Origin: Actinoplanes lobatus
GTDB taxonomy: Bacteria; Actinomycetota; Actinomycetes; Mycobacteriales; Micromonosporaceae
Assembly (NCBI RefSeq): GCF_014205215.1
Contig: NZ_JACHNC010000001.1
Coordinates: 9,482,501-9,546,500 of the forward strand
DNA length: 64,000 bases
Direction of reading: 5' to 3'
Positions within the stretch are counted from its first letter, which is position 1. Every line of letters starts with the position of its first letter. The notes below the pieces were generated by a model. It saw nothing but the letters and a program-made list of their open reading frames with translations. It was not told the origin of the DNA and did not search any database. A program made the translations under genes and the position numbers. Below are positions 52,545 through 61,008 of this stretch, piece by piece.

Positions 52545-52940
52545 CTAGTCGTCGTAGCCCAGCTCGTAGCGGTGGACGTCGTTGGAGACCTCGCCGTACG
52601 AGCTGATGCTGTTGTTCATGCCGTTCAGCCAGTTCAGTGTCTCCGGGCTGGCGCCGTAGGTGTTGTTGATCAGGTCGAGCGTGTTCTGGACCGATGGCGC
52701 GATGCCGGGCACCCCCGGGTCGGCGTACCCGCCGCTGAGGTCGCCGGCGAGCGACAGCTGGCCGTTGAGCTGCTGGATCAGTGCCGCGGTGTCACCGCTC
52801 ACCGGCAGGCTCCCGTAGTCGATCATCGGCACGGAGGTGTCGGCGACAGGATCGCTGTCGAGACCGTCGAGACCGTCGCAGCCGCAGAGATCCTCGGAGA
52901 AGTCGTCGGAGAAGTCGTCGGAGAAGTCGAAGTCGGTCAT
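52545..52940 (-). CDS. Acidic small protein of the dynamin/Hsp70 block
   Basis: 131 residues, ATG overlapping the GTPase stop (ATGA). The N-terminus repeats FSDDFSDDFSED, then LCGCDGLDGLDSD; the rest is Gly/Asn/Ser-rich and helical in patches (TAALIQQLNGQLSLAG, SVQNTLDLINNTYG). The protein is strongly acidic and has no membrane segment. I recognise no family. Coupling to the GTPase suggests an accessory or regulator, comparable in position to IniB next to IniA, but no sequence similarity to IniB is claimed. Confidence 0.8.
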   Translation of the reverse strand: MTDFDFSDDFSDDFSEDLCGCDGLDGLDSDPVADTSVPMIDYGSLPVSGDTAALIQQLNGQLSLAGDLSGGYADPGVPGIAPSVQNTLDLINNTYGASPETLNWLNGMNNSISSYGEVSNDVHRYELGYDD

Positions 52941-54496
52941 CGGGGTCTCCCTTGCGGTTCGGCGAGGCTGGCGCTGACGGAGGCGAAGCGGGCGGACAGC
53001 GCGGACAGCTCGCCCCGGACCTGGGCGGACGCGACCGGCGCGGTCCCGGCGGTGGGCGCCGACAGCGCGCGCAGACGGTCGAGCGAGCTCCGGAGCGCCT
53101 CCTGCGCGGCGACCGGGAACTCCACCTCTACCTGAGCCAGGACCTGGTTGACGTACCGGACGGCGTCCTGCTGGGCCAGCCTGGTCTCCTGTGTGCGGCG
53201 CCGCCGTTCGTAGAGCACCAGGATCGTCCCGGCGCCCACCGCCGCCGGCGCCAGGAAGCCGACGGCCAGCGCACCGGCCGCGCCCGCCGCGAACGAGCCG
53301 AGCCCGAGCGCGGGAAGCACGGTCTCCAGCACGCCGCCGGGCCGCGCCGAACGGCTGGGCGGCGACAGCGCCCGCAGGTGGCCGGGCAGTTCGAGGGCGA
53401 CCGGCTCGGCCAGTTCGGCGATCCGCTCGCGAAGCCAGTTCTCCTGCTCCAGCCAGAGGCCGTGGACGCGCTGGGCCACCTCGCCGGGAAGGCGGTCGAT
53501 CAGCTGGTGATCGGCCGACCGGGACAGGCCGAGCAGGTCCTCCCGCAGCGCGAGCATCTGCCGCTTGAGTTGCAGCCGCTGGTCCTTCTCCAGGGTGCGG
53601 CCGCGTTCGGCGAGCAGCGCCGGGTCGACGGCGGGCGCCGGGGGCGTGTCGCCGAGGTGGCGGTGCACCGCCCGGGCGGTGACGGCGAGCGCGTTGCCCA
53701 TCCGGATGGCGCGGGCCCGGGCGCCGACCCGGGCGGTGAGGGCGGCGGTGAGCGGGTCGATCCCGGCGGAGGCGCGCAGCCGGGCGGCCCGCTTCCCGGT
53801 CGCGGTGACCGCGTCGGCCGCGGCCCGGCTGCCGACCGGGAACCAGGCCGCGCCGGCGTGGTGCGGGGCGTGCGCGGCCAGGACCCGGCGGTTGCGGTCC
53901 AGCACGAGCTCCCAGTCGGGGTACCGGTCGGTGTGGGTGAGCACGAACGCCACCGTGCTGATCCGCTCCGCCGCCCCGGCCAGGAACCGCAGCTCGGAGG
54001 CGGTCAGCTCGGAGTCGGCACGGGTGACGAAGAGCAGCGCGTCGGCCCGCCCCAGGGTGGCCAGGGTGATCGCGCTGTGCCCGCCGTCCAGGCCGCCCGT
54101 CCCGGGGGTGTCGATCAGGCAGAGGCCACGCAGCAGCGGATCGGGGAGACCCACCTCGATCTCCGTCGCTTCCGCGACATCGGCCAGGGCGTCGAGCGGC
54201 ACGGCACGGCCGTCCGGTTCGGCCATCGTTCGGATCATGGCGTACGGGTGAGCGCTGTGCCGGACCAGCAGGTGTACGGCGGTGCCACCCTCGGCGGGCA
54301 GCAGCCCCGGCCGGCCGAGCATCGCGTTGATCAGGGCGGACTTGCCGCTGCCGCGCTCACCGGCGACGACGACCGTGGCCGCTCCCCCGGCCAGCCGGTC
54401 GACCTCGGCCCGGATCGCGGCCACCGCGGCCCGGTCGCCGAGCCGGTCGAGGACGATCGCGGCGTCGGCGATGAACCGGATGGCGGCCTCGCTCAT
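52937..54496 (-). CDS. Dynamin-like GTPase, IniA-like
   Basis: 519 residues from ATG 54496 (GGAGG 8 nt upstream). G1 is GERGSGKS (46-53), G3 DTPG (129-132) and G4 THTD (187-190). A long helical stalk follows, then a hydrophobic pair of segments (~405-445, GVLETVLPALGLGSFAAGAAG onward) that could insert into membrane, then a final helical part. This is the bacterial dynamin-like layout. It likely remodels or protects the membrane with the second GTPase upstream. Hsp70-like and acidic proteins flank it in the same unit. Confidence 0.88.
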   Translation of the reverse strand: MSEAAIRFIADAAIVLDRLGDRAAVAAIRAEVDRLAGGAATVVVAGERGSGKSALINAMLGRPGLLPAEGGTAVHLLVRHSAHPYAMIRTMAEPDGRAVPLDALADVAEATEIEVGLPDPLLRGLCLIDTPGTGGLDGGHSAITLATLGRADALLFVTRADSELTASELRFLAGAAERISTVAFVLTHTDRYPDWELVLDRNRRVLAAHAPHHAGAAWFPVGSRAAADAVTATGKRAARLRASAGIDPLTAALTARVGARARAIRMGNALAVTARAVHRHLGDTPPAPAVDPALLAERGRTLEKDQRLQLKRQMLALREDLLGLSRSADHQLIDRLPGEVAQRVHGLWLEQENWLRERIAELAEPVALELPGHLRALSPPSRSARPGGVLETVLPALGLGSFAAGAAGALAVGFLAPAAVGAGTILVLYERRRRTQETRLAQQDAVRYVNQVLAQVEVEFPVAAQEALRSSLDRLRALSAPTAGTAPVASAQVRGELSALSARFASVSASLAEPQGRPR

Positions 54497-54572
54497 GTCA
54501 CCGCCTCCGCTTCGCTCCGGCGGTGCCACGAGAACTGCCCTGAGCTCGATGATTCGCTCGTAGGCTCGCTCA
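54497..54572 (-). promoter_or_regulatory. Leader with hairpin around the GTPase ribosome site
   Basis: CACCGCC and GGCGGTG (seen on either strand at 54500-54526) form a 7-bp stem that overlaps GGAGG of the dynamin gene, with GCGAAGC at its tip. The minus-strand segment also contains a 26-codon frame ending at the dynamin start. The sequence looks like an intergenic repeat family of Micromonosporaceae, from memory. Confidence 0.4.
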
Positions 54573-56684
54573 TCAGTCCAGCACCTCGTTGTCGTACCAC
54601 CACTGGCCGACCTCGGTCGCGGAGGAGTCCAAGGCGATGGCCATGATCAGCTCGTCGTCGAAACTCCACACGACCTTGAAGTAGTCCTCGCCGTCCTCCT
54701 GGGTCCAGTAGCAGGCGAGCCGGCCCCGATCCTCGCCACCCTGCGTCCAGGGACCCACGGACTCGTCACCGTCCGAGCAGTCCCCCTCGTCGGTGGCCAG
54801 GGCTTCGCGCTCCTTCATCGCGGCCGCCAGTGAGGACGAGTCGTCGAACTGCGCGACCAGAACCTTGTAGTCGAGATCGGCGACGGGGTTGCACTGGATC
54901 GAGGCCTCGACCCCCGCGATGCCGGGCGTCCACTCCTTGCACGAATCGGCCTCGAGCACGTCGAAGTCGAGCTTGTCGTACAGGTCCTGCTGGCTGGAGC
55001 TCAGGTTGTCGCGGGCGCTGGGGGTGGTCTCCTCGGGCTCGGGGGTGGTCTCCTCCGGCTCGGGGGTGGTCTCCTCCGGCTCGGGCGTGGTCGGGTCCGG
55101 CTCCGCCGCCACGATGACCGGCTCGGGCGAGGGCGTGGTGACGGCCGGCTCGGGGGTGGTCACCACCGGGGTCGGGGTGGGGCCCGGATCGGCGGCCCTG
55201 GTGAGTGCGGTGGCCGTGGTCGCGGTGAGGCCGGCGAGCAGCAGCGCCACACCGGCCACCATCACCACCCGGCCCCGGGTGAAACGCCGGGCCCGGCCGC
55301 CGGCCGGCGCGGGTGGCGGCACCGTCATGGGCAGGGTGGCCGGCGGCGGCACGGTGTCCAGCGGCGCGGTCGCCGGCTCGGTCAGAGGCAGGGTCGGCTC
55401 GGCCGCGGGCACGGTGGGCTCGGTCAGAGGCAAGGTCGGCTCGGCCACGGGCACGGTGGCCGGGGCCAACGGCACGGTCGCGGGGCCGGACGCCGGAGCC
55501 AGCGGCACGGTCGCGGGCTCGGCCGAGGACGCGGCGGTCGAATCGAGCGGCACGGTCGCCGGGTCCGCGGTGACCGGGCCGGTGAAGGGGTCGACGGCGG
55601 GTGGGGCGGGCGGCGGCGGGGCGGTGACCGCGGTCAGCGCGCCGAGGCACACCACCGCCTTGGGGTCGCCCTCGGCCACCGGCAGCAGGCCGGTCCGTTC
55701 GGCGATCAGCTCGGACACCCGCGGGATCCGGCTCGATCCGCCGGTCAGGTAGATCGCCGCGAGGTCGCCGACCCCGATCCCGGCCGCCTCGACCGTCCGG
55801 ACCAGCTCGTCGACGGTGGGCCGCAGCCGGTCCTCGATGGCCGCCTCCAGCTCGGTCCGGGTGATCCGGACCTGGGTGTCGGCGGCGTGCACCGGCACGT
55901 TCACCACGGTCCGGCCGGAGAGCGACTCCTTGGCCTGGGTGAGGTAGTCGAGCTGGCTGGCCCGGCGCTGCTGGCCGCGGATCGAGGAGTCGGTCCACAG
56001 TTCGTCCCACTCGGCGGCTGCCTCGTGCCGCACCTGGGCGCCGACCACCTCGCGCAGCGCCTCGCTCACGTCGGCACCGCCGAAGTCCGGGTCGCCACCG
56101 GGCGGTCCGCAGATCTCGAACCCACCGGCGGTACGCCGCAGCACCGCCGTGTCGAAGGTGCCTCCGCCCAGGTCGTACACCGCGATGTGGGCGCCCACCG
56201 GCAGGTTCGCCGAGGAGGCGTGGTGCACGGCGGCCGCGACCGGCTCCGGGACGAACTCGGGTGACGGCAGCCCGGCACGGACGGCCGCCTCGGCCAGCCG
56301 GGCGGTCTCCCGCTCGGTCCAGGCGGCCGGGTGGGTGAGCACCGCCCGGAACGGTGGACGGCCCCGCCGCCTGGTCGCCTCCTCGGCCACCCGGCGCAGG
56401 GTGGCGGCGACGATCTCGACGGTGTCGACGTCACGGTCGCCGAGGCGGATCACGGTGTCGGACACCAGCGCGCGCTTGGGTTGCAGCTCGGCCATCTCGG
56501 GGTGGATCGCGGCATCCTGCGCGGCGTCCCGCCCGGTGAGCAGAGTGCCCTCCTCGTCGAGGCAGACGACCGACGGAAGATAGCGACTATTGTCTATCTC
56601 AAGCACCTCGGGTGCACCGTCGCCGGACATGACGGAACAGGTGAGACTGCTCCCGTAATCGATCGCTATAACCCAGGGCCCCAC
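54573..56684 (-). CDS. Membrane-anchored Hsp70-like protein
   Basis: 703 residues from GTG 56684 (TAGGCT 7 nt upstream). Residues 1-~350 are an actin/Hsp70 ATPase: IAIDYGSS, VYDLGGGTFDTAVL and YLTGGSSRIPRV. There is no normal substrate-binding domain. Instead a Pro/Thr-rich linker with repeated TVPLAPA/LPLTEPT motifs leads to one membrane helix (~474-497), a second EETTPEPEETTPEP linker and a C-terminal domain (~540-703). That domain has four Cys (DSCKEW, SIQCNP, EGDCSDG, LACYW) and should be extracellular with disulfides. It resembles a transmembrane signalling or sensing protein rather than a chaperone. It lies between two dynamin-like GTPases. Confidence 0.88.
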   Translation of the reverse strand: MGPWVIAIDYGSSLTCSVMSGDGAPEVLEIDNSRYLPSVVCLDEEGTLLTGRDAAQDAAIHPEMAELQPKRALVSDTVIRLGDRDVDTVEIVAATLRRVAEEATRRRGRPPFRAVLTHPAAWTERETARLAEAAVRAGLPSPEFVPEPVAAAVHHASSANLPVGAHIAVYDLGGGTFDTAVLRRTAGGFEICGPPGGDPDFGGADVSEALREVVGAQVRHEAAAEWDELWTDSSIRGQQRRASQLDYLTQAKESLSGRTVVNVPVHAADTQVRITRTELEAAIEDRLRPTVDELVRTVEAAGIGVGDLAAIYLTGGSSRIPRVSELIAERTGLLPVAEGDPKAVVCLGALTAVTAPPPPAPPAVDPFTGPVTADPATVPLDSTAASSAEPATVPLAPASGPATVPLAPATVPVAEPTLPLTEPTVPAAEPTLPLTEPATAPLDTVPPPATLPMTVPPPAPAGGRARRFTRGRVVMVAGVALLLAGLTATTATALTRAADPGPTPTPVVTTPEPAVTTPSPEPVIVAAEPDPTTPEPEETTPEPEETTPEPEETTPSARDNLSSSQQDLYDKLDFDVLEADSCKEWTPGIAGVEASIQCNPVADLDYKVLVAQFDDSSSLAAAMKEREALATDEGDCSDGDESVGPWTQGGEDRGRLACYWTQEDGEDYFKVVWSFDDELIMAIALDSSATEVGQWWYDNEVLD

Positions 56685-56691
56685 ACCCGGG

Positions 56692-56697
56692 AGCCTA
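56692..56697 (-). promoter_or_regulatory. -10-like hexamer TAGGCT of the Hsp70-like gene
   Basis: TAGGCT on the minus strand, 7 nt before GTG 56684. The 72-bp gap to the upstream GTPase is AT-rich, so this gene may have its own promoter. Confidence 0.45.
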
Positions 56698-56756
56698 ACG
56701 GAAATGCAGGGGTTTCCCTATTCCCCGGATATTCACCTGATCGAACGAAAAAAGAA

Positions 56757-58208
56757 TCAACTGTTCGGACGACTGGCGAAGAATGCGATTTCCGACAGTT
56801 CCCGCGCAGACCGGGCGTGTCGGGCCAGCAGGCGTGACGGGCTGCCTTCCAGCCGCCGCCACCGGGCTGTCCACCGGTCTGCCACAGCCGCCACCTCGGC
56901 CGGCTCGGCCTGATCCGGTAGGCCGAGCCGGGCGGTGTCGGTGCCGCCGGTGGCCAGGCGGATGAGCGCGTCGGCGTGTTCTTCGTCCAGGGTCAGCCGG
57001 CCGTCGGCGAGATCCCGCAGGGCGGGCGCGAGAGCGGCCTGGCGCATAACCGGATGATTCCGTAATTCGTTCAGCCGGGCCCGCAAATGGCGTTGTTCCG
57101 GACCGTCGCCGAGCCAGGCGGCGCGTTCCAGAAGGGTGATCGCGGTGACGCCGCGCAATCGGTCCGCGGAACGCACGAAACTCTCCTCGATGAAACGGGT
57201 GACCGAGGCGATGCCGGAACTCGCGGTGAGCGAGCGCAGCATTTCGTCACTGCGTGTCACGCCGGCGTCCCGCAGGCGGGCCGCCTCGCGCAACCCGTAC
57301 ATCCCGAACAGCCGCAGCAGGCGGCGCCGGTCCTCGCCGGACATCCCGGGCAGGTCGGCGCCGAGCAGCGCGGCCGGCGAGTAGAGGACGTCGTCCTCGG
57401 CGTCCGCCTCGGCCAGCAGCCGCAGCCGGCGCAGGTCGTCCTCGGTGACGGTGTCGCCGACCGCGGTCTCGGCGAGCAGGCCCACCACCGGCACCACCCC
57501 GGCGACCAGGCCGCGCAGCTCGATCGCGTACCCGCCGGCGGTCCGCCAGGCGTGCGGCCACGGGTCGTCGTCGTCGCTGAGCGTGTCCACCCGGCTCAGC
57601 ACGCCCAGCACGTTCGCGGCGCTCAGCCCAGCCCGCCCGGAGGTGGCCCGCAGCGATTCGAGGGCCTCCCGGTCCCGGTCCCCCGGGTGCGGCATCACGT
57701 AGAGCAGCGCGTCGGCCTGGGCCAGCGCGGCCATGGCCGGCTCGTCGAGGCCGCTGACCGAGTCGAGCCCCGGGGTGTCGACGAGCTGGTAGCGGTCGGC
57801 GAGCCGGGCGTTGGGCGTCTCCACCACCACGGCCTCGATGTCGGCGACCGGCACCGGCAGCGTGGCCGGGACGCCGCCGCCGGGCGCCGACGCGACGAGT
57901 GTCTCGCCGCCGGACCGCAGCGCCAGCCGCACCCGGTTCTGGTGGTGGTGCCGGTACCACGTGACCAGCGTGGTCGTCTCGGTCGCGCCGGTCGCCGCCA
58001 GGCGCTGCCCGAGCAGCGCGTTCACCAGCGTCGACTTGCCGGCGTTGACCCGGCCGCCGACCGCGATCCGCAGAGTCCGCCCGGCGAGCCGGTCCCGGAC
58101 CGCGGCGACCGCCTCCATGGCCGGGCCGGGCGGCAGGACGTCGAGGGTGTCCGCGCACAGCGCCCGGATCCGGTCACACAGGCTCATGCCCGAGAGATGG
58201 CTGGTCAC
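56757..58208 (-). CDS. Dynamin-like GTPase, IniC-like
   Basis: 483 residues from GTG 58208, chosen by TACCGT 6 nt upstream. G1 is GGRVNAGKSTLVNALLG (51-67), switch I has ETTTLVTWY, G3 is LVDTPGLD and G4 SRVD. The C-terminal half is helical without a strong membrane segment. This fits the IniC-like partner of two-gene bacterial dynamin pairs, the membrane-inserting partner being the GTPase at 52937-54496. The two are separated here by the Hsp70-like gene. Confidence 0.88.
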   Translation of the reverse strand: MTSHLSGMSLCDRIRALCADTLDVLPPGPAMEAVAAVRDRLAGRTLRIAVGGRVNAGKSTLVNALLGQRLAATGATETTTLVTWYRHHHQNRVRLALRSGGETLVASAPGGGVPATLPVPVADIEAVVVETPNARLADRYQLVDTPGLDSVSGLDEPAMAALAQADALLYVMPHPGDRDREALESLRATSGRAGLSAANVLGVLSRVDTLSDDDDPWPHAWRTAGGYAIELRGLVAGVVPVVGLLAETAVGDTVTEDDLRRLRLLAEADAEDDVLYSPAALLGADLPGMSGEDRRRLLRLFGMYGLREAARLRDAGVTRSDEMLRSLTASSGIASVTRFIEESFVRSADRLRGVTAITLLERAAWLGDGPEQRHLRARLNELRNHPVMRQAALAPALRDLADGRLTLDEEHADALIRLATGGTDTARLGLPDQAEPAEVAAVADRWTARWRRLEGSPSRLLARHARSARELSEIAFFASRPNS

Positions 58209-58214
58209 GCCGCT

Positions 58215-58220
58215 ACGGTA
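58215..58220 (-). promoter_or_regulatory. -10-like hexamer TACCGT of the IniC-like gene
   Basis: TACCGT on the minus strand, 6 nt before GTG 58208, in a 123-bp gap after the AAA gene. Confidence 0.45.
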
Positions 58221-58331
58221 AGCCTTGAGGGTGACCACCCACGTCAGCCCGGCGGGCGCGCCGCGGCCGTGCGCCGGCAGCGCCTCGCGGGTCGCCCACG
58301 GCAGAGCGCGTAGCCCGTACCGGAAAATGAT

Positions 58332-59777
58332 CTAGGAGTGACCCCGCAGATCCCGGACCGAGGTGATCAGCTCCTCCTGGGAGATCGGGGTGACCGGGCC
58401 GCCGCGCGCCTCCTGCATGGCCTTGCTGAGCTGCAGGCGGCGCAGCACCTCCTTGATGTCGGCGCCGGTCATGCCGGTGCTGGCGACGGCCAGCGCGTTC
58501 AGGTCGAGGTCGTCGGCGAACATCCGGAAGCCGGGGGTCTCGTGGGCGCTGATCAGGCCGCGGATCATCTTGCGGAAGATCTCGGCGCGGCCGTCCTCGT
58601 CCGGGCGCGGGATGCTCAGCTTCACGTCGAAGCGGCCGGACCGGGTCAGCGACTCGTCCACCCGGTGCGGGAAGTTGGTGGTGGCCACCACGATGATGTT
58701 CGGGTTCTCCTCGATCAGGTCGTTCATCTCCTGCTTGAAGATGCCGGCCACGGCGTTGAGCGCCTGGCTCGCCGCGTCCCCGCCGGCGCCCGCGTAGCTG
58801 ACGATCGAGTCGAACTCGTCGAAGAGCATCACCGTCGCGGTGCGGTAGCGGCGCGCGTCGCGGAAGATCTGCTTGATGTTGCGCTCCGACCCGCCGAGCC
58901 ATTTGTCCAGGATCTCCGGGGTGCGGATCTCCCGGAAGTCGGCGCCGATCTCGTTGGCCAGCGCCCGCGACAGCATGGTCTTGCCGGTGCCGGGCGGGCC
59001 GTACATGAGGATGCCCTGCGGACGGCGGGCGCCCCACCGGGCCATCGCCTCCGGATGCCGGAACGACACCGCGATCTGCCGCAGCTCGGCGACCACGTCG
59101 ACCAGGCCGCCGACCATGTCCAGGGTGACCGTCTCGGTGGTCGGTGGCGCCTTCGGCACCGCCTCCCGGCTGATCACGAAACGCCGGCCGTCGAGCGAGC
59201 CCGGCCCGGCCAGCTCGGTCACCGCCTGGAGGGTGAGGGTGACGAAGGCGCGCAGGTGGGCCGGGGTGACCTCGTCGCGCGGCACCCGCGCCTCGACGCG
59301 GGCCACGGTGCCGTCCGCCTCGTAGGTGACGGCCGCTTCGAGACCGGCGGCGGCGTCGGCGAGGACCTCCGGTTCGCGCTCGGCCGGTTTCTCCAGACCC
59401 AGTTTCCGGTACGCCGCGGCGGCGGCCGTCCCGACGCCGTCGACCAGCCTCGTGACCACCTGGTCGCCGGCCGCGATGCGGCGGGCCAGCAGCGGGCCCA
59501 GCGGGTCGATGCTCAGCACGATGCCGCGCATCCGGTGCTCGGTGGCCAGCGGGGTGCTGAGGGTGGTGATCCGGGCGGTGAAGACGTGGTCGGCGGTGTC
59601 GGCCGCGACGGTCAGGTCGACCCGCTGGACCGGGACCGGCCAGGCGGCCCGGCGCAGCGGCTCCACCGGGTTGACCCGCGCGGCGGCGAGCAGGGTGACC
59701 GCGTCGACCAGCTCGACGGTCGCGCCGGCGAACTCGAACGTCTCGGTACGCGGCCGTGCGAAGCTCGCGTCGGTCAT
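58332..59777 (-). CDS. AAA ATPase, single-domain CDC48/Vps4-like
   Basis: 481 residues from ATG 59777 (GGAGG about 7 nt upstream). Residues 1-~210 form a beta-rich N-terminal region with no named domain. Then come Walker A GPPGTGKT (260-267), Walker B VMLFDEFD (316-323), SRH ATTNFPHRVDESLTRSGRFD with arginine fingers, and a C-terminal helical lid (ALAVASTGMTGADIKEVLR). It should be a hexameric unfoldase or remodelling ATPase; no protease domain is attached. It lies directly upstream of the dynamin/Hsp70 block on the same strand. Confidence 0.87.
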   Translation of the reverse strand: MTDASFARPRTETFEFAGATVELVDAVTLLAAARVNPVEPLRRAAWPVPVQRVDLTVAADTADHVFTARITTLSTPLATEHRMRGIVLSIDPLGPLLARRIAAGDQVVTRLVDGVGTAAAAAYRKLGLEKPAEREPEVLADAAAGLEAAVTYEADGTVARVEARVPRDEVTPAHLRAFVTLTLQAVTELAGPGSLDGRRFVISREAVPKAPPTTETVTLDMVGGLVDVVAELRQIAVSFRHPEAMARWGARRPQGILMYGPPGTGKTMLSRALANEIGADFREIRTPEILDKWLGGSERNIKQIFRDARRYRTATVMLFDEFDSIVSYAGAGGDAASQALNAVAGIFKQEMNDLIEENPNIIVVATTNFPHRVDESLTRSGRFDVKLSIPRPDEDGRAEIFRKMIRGLISAHETPGFRMFADDLDLNALAVASTGMTGADIKEVLRRLQLSKAMQEARGGPVTPISQEELITSVRDLRGHS

Positions 59778-59869
59778 GGTGTCCTCCGGTCGGGTATCCG
59801 GGCACGACCATCCCAGCGTGACACGGTGACGCACGGTTTGGCCCGTCACCGGGCGGGCATGCGGCTGCC

Positions 59870-60058
59870 ATGACTGACTTCCTCGGCAAGGCCAAGAAGT
59901 TCGCCGACCAGCACGACGAGCAGGTGGATCAGGTCCTGGAGAAGGCCGGCGACCAGATCGACGAGAGGACCGGGAACAGGTACTCGGACCAGATCGACCG
60001 GGGTGTCGACGAGGCACAGAAACGCACCGGGGAGGGAGACACCGTTCCGCCGTCATGA
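59870..60058 (+). CDS. Small MT0933-like antitoxin-family protein
   Basis: 62 residues: MTDFLGKAKKFADQHDEQVD, then QVLEKAGDQIDERTGNRYSD. This charged helical pattern matches the MT0933/Rv0909-like family annotated as antitoxins. No toxin gene adjoins it, so it is either an orphan or a stress protein. No ribosome site is visible. It is divergent from the AAA gene, 92 bp away. Confidence 0.75.
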   Translation: MTDFLGKAKKFADQHDEQVDQVLEKAGDQIDERTGNRYSDQIDRGVDEAQKRTGEGDTVPPS

Positions 60059-60118
60059 CAGGCGGCGCCGCCCGTCGAGAACCGGGAAATCCGCTGGCCC
60101 CCGGGCCGGACCGTGGGC

Positions 60119-60124
60119 CACGAT
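60119..60124 (+). promoter_or_regulatory. -10-like hexamer CACGAT, leaderless start
   Basis: CACGAT, TCCGGC, then ATG 60131. Confidence 0.35.
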
Positions 60125-60130
60125 TCCGGC

Positions 60131-60916
60131 ATGGACCGGACAGCGGAGATCCGCGCCTTCTACGCCGACCGTTACGACGAGGCGGGCCGGTTCGACCGGC
60201 GGCCGAGCAACCGCCTGGAGCACCTCCGCACCATGGAGCTGCTCACCGAACTTCTGCCGGCCGCACCGGCCGCCGTCCTCGACGTGGGCGGCGGTCCGGG
60301 GGCCTATGCCCGGCCGCTCACCTCGGCCGGTCACCGGGTCAAGCTGCTCGACCTCGTGCCGTCGCACGTCGACCAGGCCCGCGCGGGCTCCCCGCCGGTC
60401 GAGGCCGAGGTCGGCGACGCCCGGTCGCTGCCCGAGAAGGATCGGGGGTACGACGCGACGCTGCTCCTCGGGCCGCTCTACCACCTGCTGTCCCGGGCCG
60501 ACCGGGTGCGGGCGCTGGGCGAGGCGGTCCGGGTGACCCGGCCGGGTGGGCTGGTGATCGCCGCGGCCATCTCCCGGTTCGCCGGACCGCTCGACTTCGG
60601 CGCCACCGGGCGGCTCGAGCCCCGGTTCCTCGACGAGGCGCGGCGGTTGATCACCGACGGGTTGAACGATCCGGGCATCGGGTTCACCCACTCCTACTTC
60701 CACCGGGTGCCCGAGCTGGTCGGCGAGTGTGCGGAGGCCGGGCTCACGCGGGTCGTGGTGCACGGCGTGGAGGGCCCACTGTGGACCGCTGTCGCGGCGG
60801 CCCCGGACGACCCGGCGGTCTTCGCCGCGGCGCTGGAAGTGGCCCGCATCTACAGCAGTGAACCGGATCTGGTCGCGGCCAGCGCCCACCTCCTGGCCGT
60901 AGCCACCGTCCCCTGA
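60131..60916 (+). CDS. Class I SAM-dependent methyltransferase
   Basis: 261 residues from ATG 60131; an upstream GTG frame to 60113 is less likely. EIRAFYADRYDEAGRFDRRP precedes the SAM motif VLDVGGGPGAYARPL, then VKLLDLVPSHV, GDARSLP and YDATLLLGPLYHLL. This is the Methyltransf_11/25 type of small-molecule enzymes. The substrate is unknown. Confidence 0.9.
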   Translation: MDRTAEIRAFYADRYDEAGRFDRRPSNRLEHLRTMELLTELLPAAPAAVLDVGGGPGAYARPLTSAGHRVKLLDLVPSHVDQARAGSPPVEAEVGDARSLPEKDRGYDATLLLGPLYHLLSRADRVRALGEAVRVTRPGGLVIAAAISRFAGPLDFGATGRLEPRFLDEARRLITDGLNDPGIGFTHSYFHRVPELVGECAEAGLTRVVVHGVEGPLWTAVAAAPDDPAVFAAALEVARIYSSEPDLVAASAHLLAVATVP

Positions 60917-60996
60917 CCGGCCGGCACCTCGCGGTGCTCGCGGCAGCGCTCGCGGGCGGGTGGAGATCGGGCGGTGACGGGGCGGGCCGGGGGTGG

Positions 60997-61002
60997 CAGG
61001 AT
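60997..61002 (+). promoter_or_regulatory. -10-like hexamer CAGGAT, leaderless start
   Basis: CAGGAT, GGCGGC, then ATG 61009. Confidence 0.35.
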
Positions 61003-61008
61003 GGCGGC

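Noticed and set aside
60060..60080. GGCGGCGCCGCC palindrome after the MT0933-like gene as a terminator
   Set aside because: The dyad has no room for a loop unless pairs are dropped, so a hairpin terminator is doubtful.
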